A stretch of 64,000 bases of DNA from BPIH01 sp042408925 (lineage in GTDB: Bacteria > Chloroflexota > Limnocylindria > Limnocylindrales > CSP1-4), in assembly GCA_042408925.1 (NCBI GenBank), contig JBHOQO010000012.1, positions 52,802 to 116,801 on the forward strand. The letters run 5' to 3'. Below, in pieces: positions 23,867-32,273 of this stretch; the stretch's first letter is position 1; the number at the start of each line of letters is the position of its first letter. Position numbers and translations under genes: made by a program. The notes under the pieces are model-generated. The model had not been told where the DNA came from and did no database searches. It saw only the letters and a program-made list of their open reading frames with translations.

Positions 23867-24847
23867 GTGGCGCGCTTCGACCTGCCGCTCGACGAGCTTC
23901 GGTCGTACCGGCCGCCCCGCGACGAGCCGCCCGACTTCGAGACGTTCTGGTCGACGACGATCGAGGCGAGCCGGGGCGGGGCAGGCGAGCCGATCTTTGT
24001 CCCGGTGGCGACCCGCCTCCGGACCCTCGACGCCTGGGACGTCACCTTCGGCGGCTTCCTCGGACAGCCGATCAAGGCCTGGTGCATCGCTCCGAAGGGA
24101 GTCACCCGGGCCGGACCGACGATCGTCGAGTTCGTCGGCTACGGCGGCGGTCGGGGGCGGGTCTACGACTGGCTGCGTTGGGCATCGGCCGGCTACGTCC
24201 ACTTCGTCATGGATACCCGTGGCCAGGGGGCGACCTGGCTGGCCGGGGATACCCCGGACCTCGATGCCTCGGGAGCTGGTCCGGAAACCCCGGGGGTCAT
24301 GACCCGCGGGATCCGGGATCCGCGGAGCTACTACTACCGCCGCCTCGTCGCCGACGCCGTCCTGGCCGTCGAGGCGGCGCGCCGTCATCCTCGTGCGGAC
24401 CCGCGGCGGATCGTCGTCGCCGGTCAGAGCCAGGGCGGCGGCCTCGCCCTCGCTGCCGCCGCCTTCGCCGATCCGGCGGCGGCCCTCGTCGATGTCCCGT
24501 TCCTCTGTCACTTCCGGCGGGCCCTCGAGGTCACCGACCGGGCTCCCTACGACGAGATCCGTCGGTATCTGCGGGTCCATCCGACGGCCGAATCGGCCGT
24601 CTTCGCGACCCTCGCGTATGTCGACGGGCGGAACTTCGCCGCCCGGGCTCGGGCGCCGGCCCTCTTCTCGGTCGGCCTCGAGGACGACATCACCCCGCCG
24701 TCGACGGTCTTCGCCGCCTTCAACGAGTACGCCGGCCCCAAGGAGATCCGGATCTGGCCGTACGGTGGCCACGACGCCGCCGGCCGCGAGCACTGGCTCG
24801 AACAGCTTGCCTTTCTCGAAGCGCTCGGTCTCGCCCCGGCCGCCTGA
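23867..24847 (+). CDS. Acetyl xylan esterase / cephalosporin-C deacetylase (CE7)
   Basis: This 326-residue alpha/beta hydrolase removes acetyl groups from xylo-oligosaccharides and similar acetylated sugars. It has the CE7 signatures RGQG (DTRGQGATW, about 118-126), nucleophile serine in GQSQGG (about 188), aspartate in LEDDITPPST and histidine in YGGHDAAG (about 301). Its N-terminus (FDLPLDELRSYRPP...DFETFW) is typical of the family. No signal peptide is present, so it acts inside the cell after uptake. The GTG at 23867 is four bases past the lacI-type stop, so the two are co-transcribed. It fits beside the GH3 enzyme and oligosaccharide transporter. Confidence 0.93.
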   Translation: MARFDLPLDELRSYRPPRDEPPDFETFWSTTIEASRGGAGEPIFVPVATRLRTLDAWDVTFGGFLGQPIKAWCIAPKGVTRAGPTIVEFVGYGGGRGRVYDWLRWASAGYVHFVMDTRGQGATWLAGDTPDLDASGAGPETPGVMTRGIRDPRSYYYRRLVADAVLAVEAARRHPRADPRRIVVAGQSQGGGLALAAAAFADPAAALVDVPFLCHFRRALEVTDRAPYDEIRRYLRVHPTAESAVFATLAYVDGRNFAARARAPALFSVGLEDDITPPSTVFAAFNEYAGPKEIRIWPYGGHDAAGREHWLEQLAFLEALGLAPAA

Positions 24848-24942
24848 CCGCCCGCCTGCAGGCGAGCCCGACGACGGACGCGTCGCGCCCGGTGCGTCGT
24901 CCGAGCCCTCGTGTCCGATCCCGACCGACCGTGGACCGGCCC

Positions 24943-26062
24943 TTAGTCGGCCGAGGTTGCGGCGAGCGGGGCGCCGGTCGCCTGGCGCTCGAGCTCGGCG
25001 ATCATGAAGGCATCGAGGTCGCCGTCCAGAACCGCCGTCGTGTTCGAGGTCTCGACGCCGGTTCGGAGGTCCTTGACGAGCTGGTACGGGTGGAGGACGT
25101 AGCTCCGGATCTGGTTGCCCCAGCCCGCCACGACCGGCTCGCCCTTCAGCTTCCGGATCTCGGCTTCCTTCTCGGCGAGGGCGCGCTCCAGGAGGCGGGC
25201 CTTCAGGACCCGGAGGGCGTTCTGCTTGTTCTGAGCCTGGCTCCGCTCGTTCTGGCTCTGGGCGACGATCCCGGTCGGGAGGTGGGTGAGCCGGACCGCC
25301 GAATCGGTCTTGTTCACGTGCTGGCCGCCAGCCCCTTGGCTCCGGAACGTCTCGACCCGGATCTCGTCCCAGTCGATCTCGATCTCGACCTCGTCCTCGA
25401 CCTCGGGCAGGACCTCGACGAGGGCGAACGTTGTCTGGCGGCGCCGCTGGGCGTCGAAGGGGCTGATCCGGACGAGCCGGTGGACGCCGTGCTCGGCCCG
25501 GAGCCAACCGTAGGCGTAGCGGCCGTTGACGGCGACGGTGACGCTCTTCAGGCCCGTCTCCTCGCCCTCGGTCGCGTCGACGATCTCGGTCGCGAAGCGG
25601 TGGCGCTCGGCCCACCGGAGGTACATCCGGAGGAGCATCTCGGCCCAGTCCGTCGCCTCGGTCCCGCCGGCCCCGGCCGAGATGGAGAGGAGGGCGTTCC
25701 GTTCGTCGTACGGTCCCGAGAAGAGGAGGGCGGTCCGTTCCCGCTCGAAGTCGCGGGTCAGGGCGGCGCCCTCTCGCTCGAGCTCGGCGCGGAGCTCCGG
25801 GTCGTCCGATTCCTCGACGAGCTCGGCGAGGGTGACGAGCTCGTCGGCCCGGGCCTCGAGGCCGCGCCAGGTGGCGATTTCGGCCCGGAGGTCTTCGGCG
25901 TGGCGGAGCGTCTGCTGGGCGGTCCGCTGGTCGGCCCAGAAGTCGGGGGCCAGGGTCAGGGCGTCGAGCTCGGCGAGCCGGTGCTCCTTCGCCTCGAGGT
26001 CAAAGACGCCCCGAGGTCGACCGGATGCGATCGGCGAGCGTGCGGGCGGCGGCGAGGTCCAT
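24943..26062 (-). CDS. prfB: Peptide chain release factor 2, programmed +1 frameshift
   Basis: RF2 recognises UAA and UGA stop codons and releases the finished peptide. Frame one runs from ATG 26062 for 20 codons (MDLAAARTLADRIRSTSGRL) to an in-frame TGA (26002-26000). After a +1 shift at CTT-TGA-C the frame continues DLEAKEHRLAEL to the stop at 24943, giving 372 residues. The RF2 tripeptide SPF (RISPFDAQRRR) and the catalytic GGQ (GAGGQHVNKTDSAVRLTH) are present. The long uninterrupted open frame starting near 25638 is only the C-terminal part. Its ATG overlaps the TAA of the upstream Cys-rich gene by one base (TAATG), so translation is coupled. Confidence 0.93.
25999..26005 (-). promoter_or_regulatory. 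prfB +1 frameshift site CTTTGAC
   Basis: On the minus strand the sequence reads CTT TGA C, identical to the slippery core of the classical prfB autoregulation site. A G-rich GGGG lies a few bases upstream (TCGGGGCGTCTTTGAC) and may act as the internal Shine-Dalgarno element. When RF2 is scarce the ribosome slips one base forward and makes full-length RF2. Confidence 0.88.
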
Positions 26063-26286
26063 TAGCTTCGCGCTCGCAAATCCTGGAGCAGGAGCGGTCG
26101 CAGCTCGATGAGCCGCAGGGCGGTCTTGCTCCGGGCGACGACGGGGTTCACGCAGGGACAATAGCTGTTGTGGGGGCAGACACCACAGTTTCCGTCGCAG
26201 TCGAGGGCGGCGGCGTAACTACAGGTTCGACAGTCGCGTTCGCAGGCGATGAGATCGACGAAAGACGCTTCCTCGGCCTGCTTCAC
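26062..26286 (-). CDS. Small cysteine-rich protein coupled to prfB
   Basis: This 74-residue protein is not recognised. It contains eight cysteines within 34 residues in the pattern C-x3-C-x2-C-x8-C-x3-C-x2-C-x5-C-x-C (ACERDCRTCSY, DCDGNCGVCPHNSYCPCVNP). The spacing is compatible with zinc or iron-sulfur binding. A basic, leucine-rich tail (RSKTALRLIELRPLLLQDLRARS) follows. There is no signal peptide. The start is GTG 26286, with GAGGG a few bases upstream. Its TAA stop shares a base with the prfB ATG, so it is the first gene of a two-gene unit with RF2. A metal- or redox-sensing role in translation termination would be speculation. Codon use matches the neighbours. Confidence 0.65.
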   Translation of the reverse strand: MKQAEEASFVDLIACERDCRTCSYAAALDCDGNCGVCPHNSYCPCVNPVVARSKTALRLIELRPLLLQDLRARS

Positions 26287-26622
26287 CTATCCCTCACTGC
26301 TGCGGTGTTCGTTGACCTTCGCCCGCGAACCGGACGGGATTCGTCGGGGCGCGGGTACCGAGGGAGAGTATAGGGTGGGGATCTCCCTTCGCCAAGGGGG
26401 GAAATTCGACGCCGCCCGTTATGGACCTGATGGCCGACCGAAGTGCCCCGCGGCCGAAGTGGCCGACATCGAGGCCATCCCGTGGGACCGCCCCGAGCCC
26501 GCCGCCGACGGTCGAGCGCTACATCACCGGCTGGTCCGTGGTCGGGTTCGATCGGCCACTGCCGCATCATCGTGGCACTTGACGGCGGTGGTACCACTGG
26601 CTAAACGTGCGAAGGAGCCCCA
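26287..26622. other. Gene-free stretch upstream of the decayed protease
   Basis: No supportable gene is seen. Several short frames exist on the + strand, including one with ERYITGWSVVGFDRPLPHH, which might be remnants of the pro-region of the S1 protease that follows. Base composition is less GC-rich toward the right. The promoter for the Cys-rich gene and prfB should lie at the left end on the minus strand. Confidence 0.4.
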
Positions 26623-27009
26623 GTGGTCGATACGCCAACCCAACGAAGGCGTCGCGCAAGGATGGTGGTCCTCTTCACAGGCAAGCGCTCACGGCTCTAC
26701 CAATCTGTCGGTGACTATGTTTGCCATTGGGGCATGAGCACCGGTTACGGCTGCGGGAACATCGCGAGTCGAGACGCTACGCTCTGCGGCGGGAGCGGCG
26801 GATACACGGGGATACTCGTTCATAACGCTTCGAACCAGGATCTGGCGTCAGCGGGCGATAGTGGTGGTCCCTGGTACATTGGTGAGATAGCGCTCGGGAC
26901 CACGTCGTGCGCGTCTTAGGTCGAACCCTACGGGTACATCGATGCGATCTATGTCGCTTCGAACTACGTCGAAGGCGGCCTGAACGTGACCATCAAGACG
27001 ACGCCATGA
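26623..27009 (+). pseudogene. Decayed S1 (chymotrypsin-like) serine protease, C-terminal part
   Basis: The frame encodes the second half of a bacterial S1 protease: CHWGMSTGYGCGNIASRD corresponds to the conserved Thr-Gly-Tyr-x-Cys-Gly block. ASAGDSGGPWYIGEIALGTTS carries the nucleophile GDSGGP. An in-frame TAG at 26917-26919 interrupts it, yet the frame continues sensibly (VEPYGYIDAIYVASNYVEGG) to a TGA at 27007-27009. The halves with the catalytic His and Asp are not found upstream. The segment is visibly less GC-rich than its surroundings, suggesting transfer followed by decay. Its end overlaps the next gene's ATG (ATGA). Confidence 0.7.
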
Positions 27010-27587
27010 CGCCTTGGAAGGCGTGCCGGCACCTGTCACGCTCCGTCGCTCGCGCTGCGGGGCCGGGGCAGCCCGGCGCTGGTGCGTTGCGGTTCCGCCA
27101 CCACGCGTCCCTCGTCGCGTTCGTGGCCGTGCTTGCGTCCTGCAGCTTCGCCGGACCGCCGGCGACTGACGGGCCGTCGTCGTTCTCGCCCGCACCCTCG
27201 ACCGATGCGCGCTCCCCCGTGGACACGGACACGGGGCGCGCGACCTGGGTGCTCGTGTCCGGCACGATCCAGGGCCGCCCGATCCCGCTCCTGCCGGATC
27301 ACCCGATCACCCTCGTCGTTACCGGCAGCCAGCTCTCGGGCGCCTCGGCATGCAATTCCTACTGGGCCGACGTCGAACGGTCCGATCACGCCGTGCGGCT
27401 GACGAACATCGTGACGACGGCCATGGACTGCGGAGACGGGGAGGTCATGGCGGCCGACGAAGCCTACCTCTCGGTGGTCCCGCTCGTGACACGGATCGAC
27501 GACGCCAGCCCCGACCGCCTGGTTCTCGAGGGTCCTGGGGTTCGCCTGGAGTTCCGCCCGGCACCGCTCGAGGGGCAGGGCGGCTGA
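27006..27587 (+). CDS. META-domain lipoprotein (HslJ-like)
   Basis: This 193-residue protein has a long N-terminal region with a hydrophobic stretch ending in a lipobox (AVLASC, about 44), then a Ser/Pro linker. A META/HslJ-type domain follows, with WVLVSGTIQGRPIPL, the SGASACNSYWADVE block (cf. the family's G.SGCN.Y motif) and a closing RLVLEGPGVRLEFRP strand. The family is linked to heat-inducible or antibiotic-related envelope proteins, with no defined reaction. The ATG at 27006 overlaps the TGA of the upstream protease remnant. The N-terminus before the hydrophobic part is unusually long (about 28 residues), so a later start is possible. Confidence 0.75.
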   Translation: MTPWKACRHLSRSVARAAGPGQPGAGALRFRHHASLVAFVAVLASCSFAGPPATDGPSSFSPAPSTDARSPVDTDTGRATWVLVSGTIQGRPIPLLPDHPITLVVTGSQLSGASACNSYWADVERSDHAVRLTNIVTTAMDCGDGEVMAADEAYLSVVPLVTRIDDASPDRLVLEGPGVRLEFRPAPLEGQGG

Positions 27588-27651
27588 TCCACGGTCGGAT
27601 CGCTCGCCGGCTCGTCCGGTGCCGACCCGTCGGGATCGTCGCCGGCGGGCC

Positions 27652-28299
27652 TCAGTCGCTCCCTCGGGCCGCGGGTGCGTCGAGGCCTGCCGGCTCCTCG
27701 TCGGCCGGCCCGGTCTGGAAGAGGAAGTAGAGGCCGAGGGCACCGAGCTCGTGGACCGTCGCCCGGAGCCGTCGCTCCGGGTCGCGGGTGACCGGCGAGG
27801 TGGGCGTCGGCGAGCCCCAGGCGACGAGCCCCTCGTCCCGGGCGATCCGGAGGACCCGGAGCATGTGGGTCGGATCGGAGACGAAGATGGCGTCGCGAAT
27901 GCCGCGCTCGCGGAGGAGGCGGGCGACGGCGCGCAGCGATTCGAGGGTCGTGCGGCCCTCGTCCTCGAAGAGGATCCGCGCCGGATCGACGCCCCGGGCG
28001 ATGGCGTAGGCTCGACCGACGGCGGCCTCCGTCGTCGTGTCGCCGGGTTGGCGGCCGCCGGTCAGGACGAGGATCGGTGCCCAGCCCTCCTGCCAGAGCC
28101 GGATCGCATGGTCGAGCCGGGCCCGAAAGACCGGCGAGGGCCGGCCGTCGTACTGGGCCGCCCCGAGGACGACGATCGCCCCGGCCGGGCGCCGTTCGTC
28201 CCGAGCCCCCTGCTCCCAGATCCGGTACGTCGCGTAGGCGGTGACGAGGCCGAGGCCGACGGCTGCAGCGAGCCCGAGCCGGAGGAGATCGCGAGCCAC
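27652..28299 (-). CDS. DUF218 (YdcF/SanA-like) membrane protein
   Basis: This 215-residue protein has one N-terminal membrane segment (about 6-25) followed by a DUF218 domain: AIVVLGAAQYDGRPSPVFRARLDHAI, LVLTGGRQPGD, the TTTEAAVGRAYAI block and DEGRTTLESLRAVARLL, then VSDPTHMLRVLRIAR. Relatives (SanA, ElyC, YdcF) are involved in envelope integrity, and the active chemistry is unclear. The start is GTG 28299. The gene follows secA on the same strand, 56 bp after it, and converges with the META lipoprotein gene. A short C-terminal Ala/Pro tail ends the protein. Confidence 0.88.
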   Translation of the reverse strand: MARDLLRLGLAAAVGLGLVTAYATYRIWEQGARDERRPAGAIVVLGAAQYDGRPSPVFRARLDHAIRLWQEGWAPILVLTGGRQPGDTTTEAAVGRAYAIARGVDPARILFEDEGRTTLESLRAVARLLRERGIRDAIFVSDPTHMLRVLRIARDEGLVAWGSPTPTSPVTRDPERRLRATVHELGALGLYFLFQTGPADEEPAGLDAPAARGSD

Positions 28300-28355
28300 T
28301 CCGCCCCCGGCGTCGTCTCAGCGGGCGCCGTCGCCGACGCCGCGGCCCGCCGCCG

Positions 28356-31271
28356 TCAGCGGCCGTGGCACTTCTTGTACTTCAGCCCCGAGCCGCACCA
28401 GCAGGGGTCGTTGCGGCCGATCCGCTTGCCGTCGGGGGTGTAGCCCGGCCGGACGTTCCCGGCGGCTCCGCTCCCGCCTGCGGCACCCGCGGCGGCCGCC
28501 ATCTGGCGGGTCACCGCGCCCCCCGGGAGCGACCCCCGGACCGCGCCGGAGCCGTCGAGGGGCCGGGCACCGGTCGGCCCGGTCCCGTCGCCGTCGCCCG
28601 CGGCCGGCGCCGTCTCGGCGGGCGTGCGGGTGATGGTGACCCGGAAGATCGTCGTCGCGACGGCGTGGCGGATCATGTCCCGGAGCTCCTGGTACATCCG
28701 GAAGGCCTCGCGCCGGAACTCGTTCAGCGGATCCTGCTGGGCGTAGCCCCGAAGGCCGATCCCGCGCCGCAGGTCGTCGACGGCGGTCAGGTGCTCGACC
28801 CAGAGGCTGTCGATGGTCCGAAGGAGGACGAGCCGCTCGGCGTACGACCAGGCCTCCTCGCCGTACTCACGCTCCCGGGCTTCCAGGCGCTCGTCGACGA
28901 GATCGCGGAGGTGCTCGGCGATCGCCTCCCGGCTCCCGAGCTCCCAGAGCTCGTCCTCGCTCGTCCCGGGGCCGTCGAGGCCCATGAGCCGGAGGGCGTT
29001 CGCCAGGCCGGCCATGTTCCACTCGTCCGGGCCCGACCCGCCGAGGTGGGTGTCGAGGAGGACCTCGATCTCCTCGTCGAGGAAGCTTCGGATCGTCTCG
29101 GTCAGGTCTTCGTTGCGGAGGACCTTGTCCCGCTCGGCGTAGATCGTCTCCCGCTGGCGGTTGATGACGTCGTCGAACTCGACGACCCGCTTGCGGATGT
29201 CGAAGTTGTAGCCCTCGACCCGGGCCTGGGCGCTCTCGATCGTCTTCGAGACGAGGCGGCTCTCGATCGCGACGTCGTCGTCGAGCCCGAGCCGCTCCAT
29301 GAGGGCCTGGACGCGGTCACCGGCGAAGCGCCGGAGGAGGTCGTCCTGGAGCGAGAGGTAGAAGCGCGAGCTCCCCGGGTCCCCCTGGCGCCCCGCCCGA
29401 CCCCGGAGCTGGTTGTCGATCCGGCGGCTCTCGTGGCGCTCGGTGCCGATGATGTGGAGCCCGCCGGCGGCGACGACCCGCTCGTGGTCGGCGTCGCAGA
29501 TCGCCTTCGCTTCGGCGTAGGCCGCCTCGTACGTCGCCTTGTCGACCTCGGCCGGGTTGAGCCCGCGGCGGTGGAGGATCTCCGAGGCGAGCCCGGCCGG
29601 ATTGCCGCCGAGGAGGATGTCGGTCCCCCGACCGGCCATGTTCGTGGCGATCGTGACGGCGCCCGAGCGGCCGGCCTGGGCGACGATCAGCGCCTCCTTC
29701 TCGTGGAACTTGGCGTTGAGGACCTCGTGCTTGATCCCCCGCCGCTTCAGCATCTCGGAGAGGAGCTCGCTCTTCTCGACCGAGGTCGTCCCGACGAGGA
29801 CCGGGCGGCCGGCGGCGACCATCTCCTCGATCTCGTCGATGACCGCCTCGAACTTCCCCTTCTCGGTCCGGAAGACGAGGTCGGGCTCGTCGACCCGGAT
29901 CATCGGCTTGTGGGTCGGAATCGCGACGACCTCGAGGTTGTAGATCTTGTGGAACTCCTCGGCCTCGGTCATCGCCGTGCCGGTCATGCCGGCGAGCTTG
30001 TCGTAGAGGCGGAAGTAGTTCTGGAAGGTGATCGTCGCCAGGGTCACCGATTCGCGCTGGACCCGGAGACCCTCCTTCGCCTCGATGGCCTGGTGGAGGC
30101 CCTCGCTCCAGCGGCGGCCGGGCATCTTCCGGCCGGTGAACTCGTCGACGATGATGATCTCGCCGTTCTCGACGATGTAGTCGCGGTCCCGCTTGTAGAG
30201 GGCGTGGGCCCGGAGCGCCTGCTCGAAGTGGCGGGCGAGGCGCGGATCGGCGTCGTAGAGGTTCTCGACGCCGAGCCAGCGCTCCATCTTCGCGATCCCC
30301 TCCTCGGTCGGAGAGACGGTCCGCTCCTTGAGGTCCACGAAGTAGTCGCCGCCCTCCTCGGCTCCCTCGGGGCGGGCCTTGAGGCGCGGGACGAGGCGGG
30401 CGAAGGTGTAGTAGAGGTCGGCCGACTCCTCGGCCTGGCCGCTGATGATGAGCGGCGTCCGGGCCTCGTCGATGAGGATGTTGTCGACCTCGTCGACGAT
30501 GGCGTAGTGGTGACCCCGCTGGACCCGCTGGCGGAGGTCGATGACCATGTTGTCGCGGAGGTAGTCGAAGCCGAACTCGTTGTTCGTGCCGTAGGTGACG
30601 TCGGCGGCGTACGCCTCCTGGCGGGTGCAGGGCCGGAGGTTGAGGAGGCGCTCGTCGGTCGTCGGATAGCCGGGCTCGAAGACGTAGCTCGTGTCGTGGG
30701 TGATGACGCCGACCGAGATGCCGAGGAAGTGGTAGATGGGGCCCATCCACTGGGCGTCGCGGCGGGCGAGGTAGTCGTTGACGGTGACGATATGGGCGCC
30801 GCGGCCGGCGAGGGCGTTGAGGATCGCCGCGAGGGGGGCGACGAGGGTCTTGCCTTCGCCCGTCTTCATCTCGGCGATCTTGCCCTGATGGAGGACGACA
30901 CCCCCGAGGAGCTGGACTTCGAAGTGGCGCATCCCGAGGGTCCGCTTCATCGCCTCGCGGGCGGCGGCGAAGACCTCGGGCAGGATCTCGTCGAGGGCCT
31001 CGTTGATCCGCTCGAGGGTTCGGCGCCGGCGCTCCTTGGCCAGCTCCCGGCGGCGCTCCAGATCCGGATGGTGGAGCTCGTCCTCGGAGGGCTCGGGTTC
31101 GACGGCGACCTCCTCGATTTCGGCCCGGAGGTCGGCGATCCGGTCCCGGATCTCGGCGTCGGAGAGCGCCTCGAACTCGGGCTCGAGGGCGTTCGTCCGC
31201 TCGACGTACGGCCAGATTCGCTTCAGCTCGCGTTCGTTCGAATCGACGAAGCGGGTGAGGATCGAGAGCAT
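28356..31271 (-). CDS. secA: Preprotein translocase ATPase SecA
   Basis: SecA drives export of unfolded preproteins through SecYEG. The 971-residue protein has nucleotide-binding fold 1 with Walker A MKTGEGKTL and DEVDNILIDEARTPLI, the preprotein-binding domain, fold 2 with TNMAGRGTDILLGG and the QLRGRAGRQGDPGSSRFYLS block, the scaffold and wing domains, and a C-terminal SEC-C zinc motif (DPCWCGSGLKYKKCHG). An extra Gly/Ala/Pro linker of about 70 residues precedes the zinc motif. The start is ATG 31271. A TATACT box (31286-31281) ends nine bases upstream and there is no Shine-Dalgarno, so the message is almost leaderless. Confidence 0.98.
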   Translation of the reverse strand: MLSILTRFVDSNERELKRIWPYVERTNALEPEFEALSDAEIRDRIADLRAEIEEVAVEPEPSEDELHHPDLERRRELAKERRRRTLERINEALDEILPEVFAAAREAMKRTLGMRHFEVQLLGGVVLHQGKIAEMKTGEGKTLVAPLAAILNALAGRGAHIVTVNDYLARRDAQWMGPIYHFLGISVGVITHDTSYVFEPGYPTTDERLLNLRPCTRQEAYAADVTYGTNNEFGFDYLRDNMVIDLRQRVQRGHHYAIVDEVDNILIDEARTPLIISGQAEESADLYYTFARLVPRLKARPEGAEEGGDYFVDLKERTVSPTEEGIAKMERWLGVENLYDADPRLARHFEQALRAHALYKRDRDYIVENGEIIIVDEFTGRKMPGRRWSEGLHQAIEAKEGLRVQRESVTLATITFQNYFRLYDKLAGMTGTAMTEAEEFHKIYNLEVVAIPTHKPMIRVDEPDLVFRTEKGKFEAVIDEIEEMVAAGRPVLVGTTSVEKSELLSEMLKRRGIKHEVLNAKFHEKEALIVAQAGRSGAVTIATNMAGRGTDILLGGNPAGLASEILHRRGLNPAEVDKATYEAAYAEAKAICDADHERVVAAGGLHIIGTERHESRRIDNQLRGRAGRQGDPGSSRFYLSLQDDLLRRFAGDRVQALMERLGLDDDVAIESRLVSKTIESAQARVEGYNFDIRKRVVEFDDVINRQRETIYAERDKVLRNEDLTETIRSFLDEEIEVLLDTHLGGSGPDEWNMAGLANALRLMGLDGPGTSEDELWELGSREAIAEHLRDLVDERLEAREREYGEEAWSYAERLVLLRTIDSLWVEHLTAVDDLRRGIGLRGYAQQDPLNEFRREAFRMYQELRDMIRHAVATTIFRVTITRTPAETAPAAGDGDGTGPTGARPLDGSGAVRGSLPGGAVTRQMAAAAGAAGGSGAAGNVRPGYTPDGKRIGRNDPCWCGSGLKYKKCHGR

Positions 31272-31280
31272 CGTGGGTGC

Positions 31281-31286
31281 AGTATA
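31281..31286 (-). promoter_or_regulatory. secA -10 box
   Basis: TATACT on the minus strand ends nine bases before the secA ATG. Transcription would start only a few bases before the start codon, and no ribosome binding site is visible. No convincing -35 box was found at 17-18 bases. Confidence 0.45.
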
Positions 31287-31332
31287 GGTCCCGGCCCTCG
31301 ACCGCCCGTTCGATCGGCCCGGGGAGGGCTAG

Positions 31333-31761
31333 TCAGCGGCGCTCGGCTCGGTCGAGCCACCCTGTTAGCGACCGGGCCAGCTCCACGAGATCGTCGAGCT
31401 GTTCGAAGCTGGCCCAGATGAGCTCCGGGTCGATCTCGAGGTACGCGTGGACGAGGACGTTCCGAAGACCGGCCGCCAGCGCCAGGCGCGCTGCCAAGGC
31501 CGTGCCGATCACGCCACGGTGCCCCAGGCGCTCGAACACCTGCCGGTACGTTTCCGGCGCTTCCGAGAACTCCTCGGCGAGGAGCTGGTGCCCCGCGTCG
31601 ATGGCGGCCTGGATCGCAATCTGGAGGTGACGCTCGGCCTCGGCCTGAAGGTGGGGATCTGACACGAACCGCTCGCGGCCGGCAGCCGCGATCTCGCGGA
31701 GGAGGGCGACCCGCCGATCGAGGAGGCGGAGACGCCCGTCGAAGGCCTCACGATCGACCAA
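31333..31761 (-). CDS. hepT: HepT-like toxin (DUF86, HEPN ribonuclease)
   Basis: This 142-residue protein is a HEPN-domain RNase of the HepT type, the toxin half of a MntA/HepT pair. It is mostly helical and carries the active motif R-x4-H-x-Y in LRNVLVHAYLEID (about 100-107). The tyrosine in that motif is the residue AMPylated by MntA in characterised systems, which silences the nuclease. The N-terminal helices (RHLQIAIQAAIDAGHQLLAEE) are typical of DUF86. The start is at 31761 and overlaps the end of the antitoxin gene by 14 nt. The pair is inserted between secA and the small membrane protein/prs genes. Confidence 0.88.
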   Translation of the reverse strand: MVDREAFDGRLRLLDRRVALLREIAAAGRERFVSDPHLQAEAERHLQIAIQAAIDAGHQLLAEEFSEAPETYRQVFERLGHRGVIGTALAARLALAAGLRNVLVHAYLEIDPELIWASFEQLDDLVELARSLTGWLDRAERR

Positions 31762-32269
31762 AGGAGCCCTCCCTCAGCCGACGCTTGATGATCTCCCGGT
31801 TGCGGCGGCGAAGCGGTTCCGTGTCGAGGTACTCGTCGACGGCCCGCAGTCGGTGGCGCACTCGAAGAAGCTCGTCGCGGCAGAGGATGACCCGGCCGTC
31901 TCGGAGGATTCGGTAGGCGAGCGAGGGCGGAGCCTCGTTGAGGAGGACGAGGTCGACGGCGTCGGAGCCGACGGCCGCGGCGATCATGCCCGTGAGTTCG
32001 AGCTTGACGGCAAAGCGGTCGCCGACAAAGGCCGGTTCGAGGAGGACCGCGACGTCGACGTCGGAGAGAGCCGTGGGCCGGCCGCGGGCTCGGGAGCCGA
32101 ACAGATAGGCGACGGCGACGGCCGGATGGCCAGCCAGGGCTGCCCGCAGCCGCTCGAGCAGCTCGTCGGTGGCCGGACCAGCGCCGCGGCGGTCGGTGCG
32201 TCGAGCGGCTCGGTTCAGCGGCGCCGGCTCCGGCGACTCCACCCTGCGGCGTCGGCTCGGGCCGGGCAT
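31748..32269 (-). CDS. mntA: MntA-like nucleotidyltransferase antitoxin
   Basis: This is a minimal nucleotidyltransferase carrying the GS-x10-DxD motif (LFGSRARGRPTALSDVDVAVL, about 57-77). In known systems it adds AMP to the HepT tyrosine and so neutralises it. A later acidic residue in DAVDLVLLNEAPP fits the third catalytic position. The frame from ATG 32269 gives 173 residues with a basic, low-complexity N-terminus of about 35. The true start may be further in, since the family usually runs about 100-140 residues. Its C-terminus overlaps hepT by 14 nt. Confidence 0.85.
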   Translation of the reverse strand: MPGPSRRRRVESPEPAPLNRAARRTDRRGAGPATDELLERLRAALAGHPAVAVAYLFGSRARGRPTALSDVDVAVLLEPAFVGDRFAVKLELTGMIAAAVGSDAVDLVLLNEAPPSLAYRILRDGRVILCRDELLRVRHRLRAVDEYLDTEPLRRRNREIIKRRLREGSFGRS

Positions 32270-32273
32270 CGGC

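Noticed and set aside
25286..26373. + strand frames antisense to prfB
   Set aside because: They overlap the confident RF2 gene and carry no recognisable domain.
28365..31421. Open frames of about 1000 codons antisense to secA, and a similar one antisense to gyrA (33640-36441)
   Set aside because: These mirror the codon pattern of secA and gyrA on the other strand and show repetitive Asp/Glu/Val/Leu composition, not a protein family.
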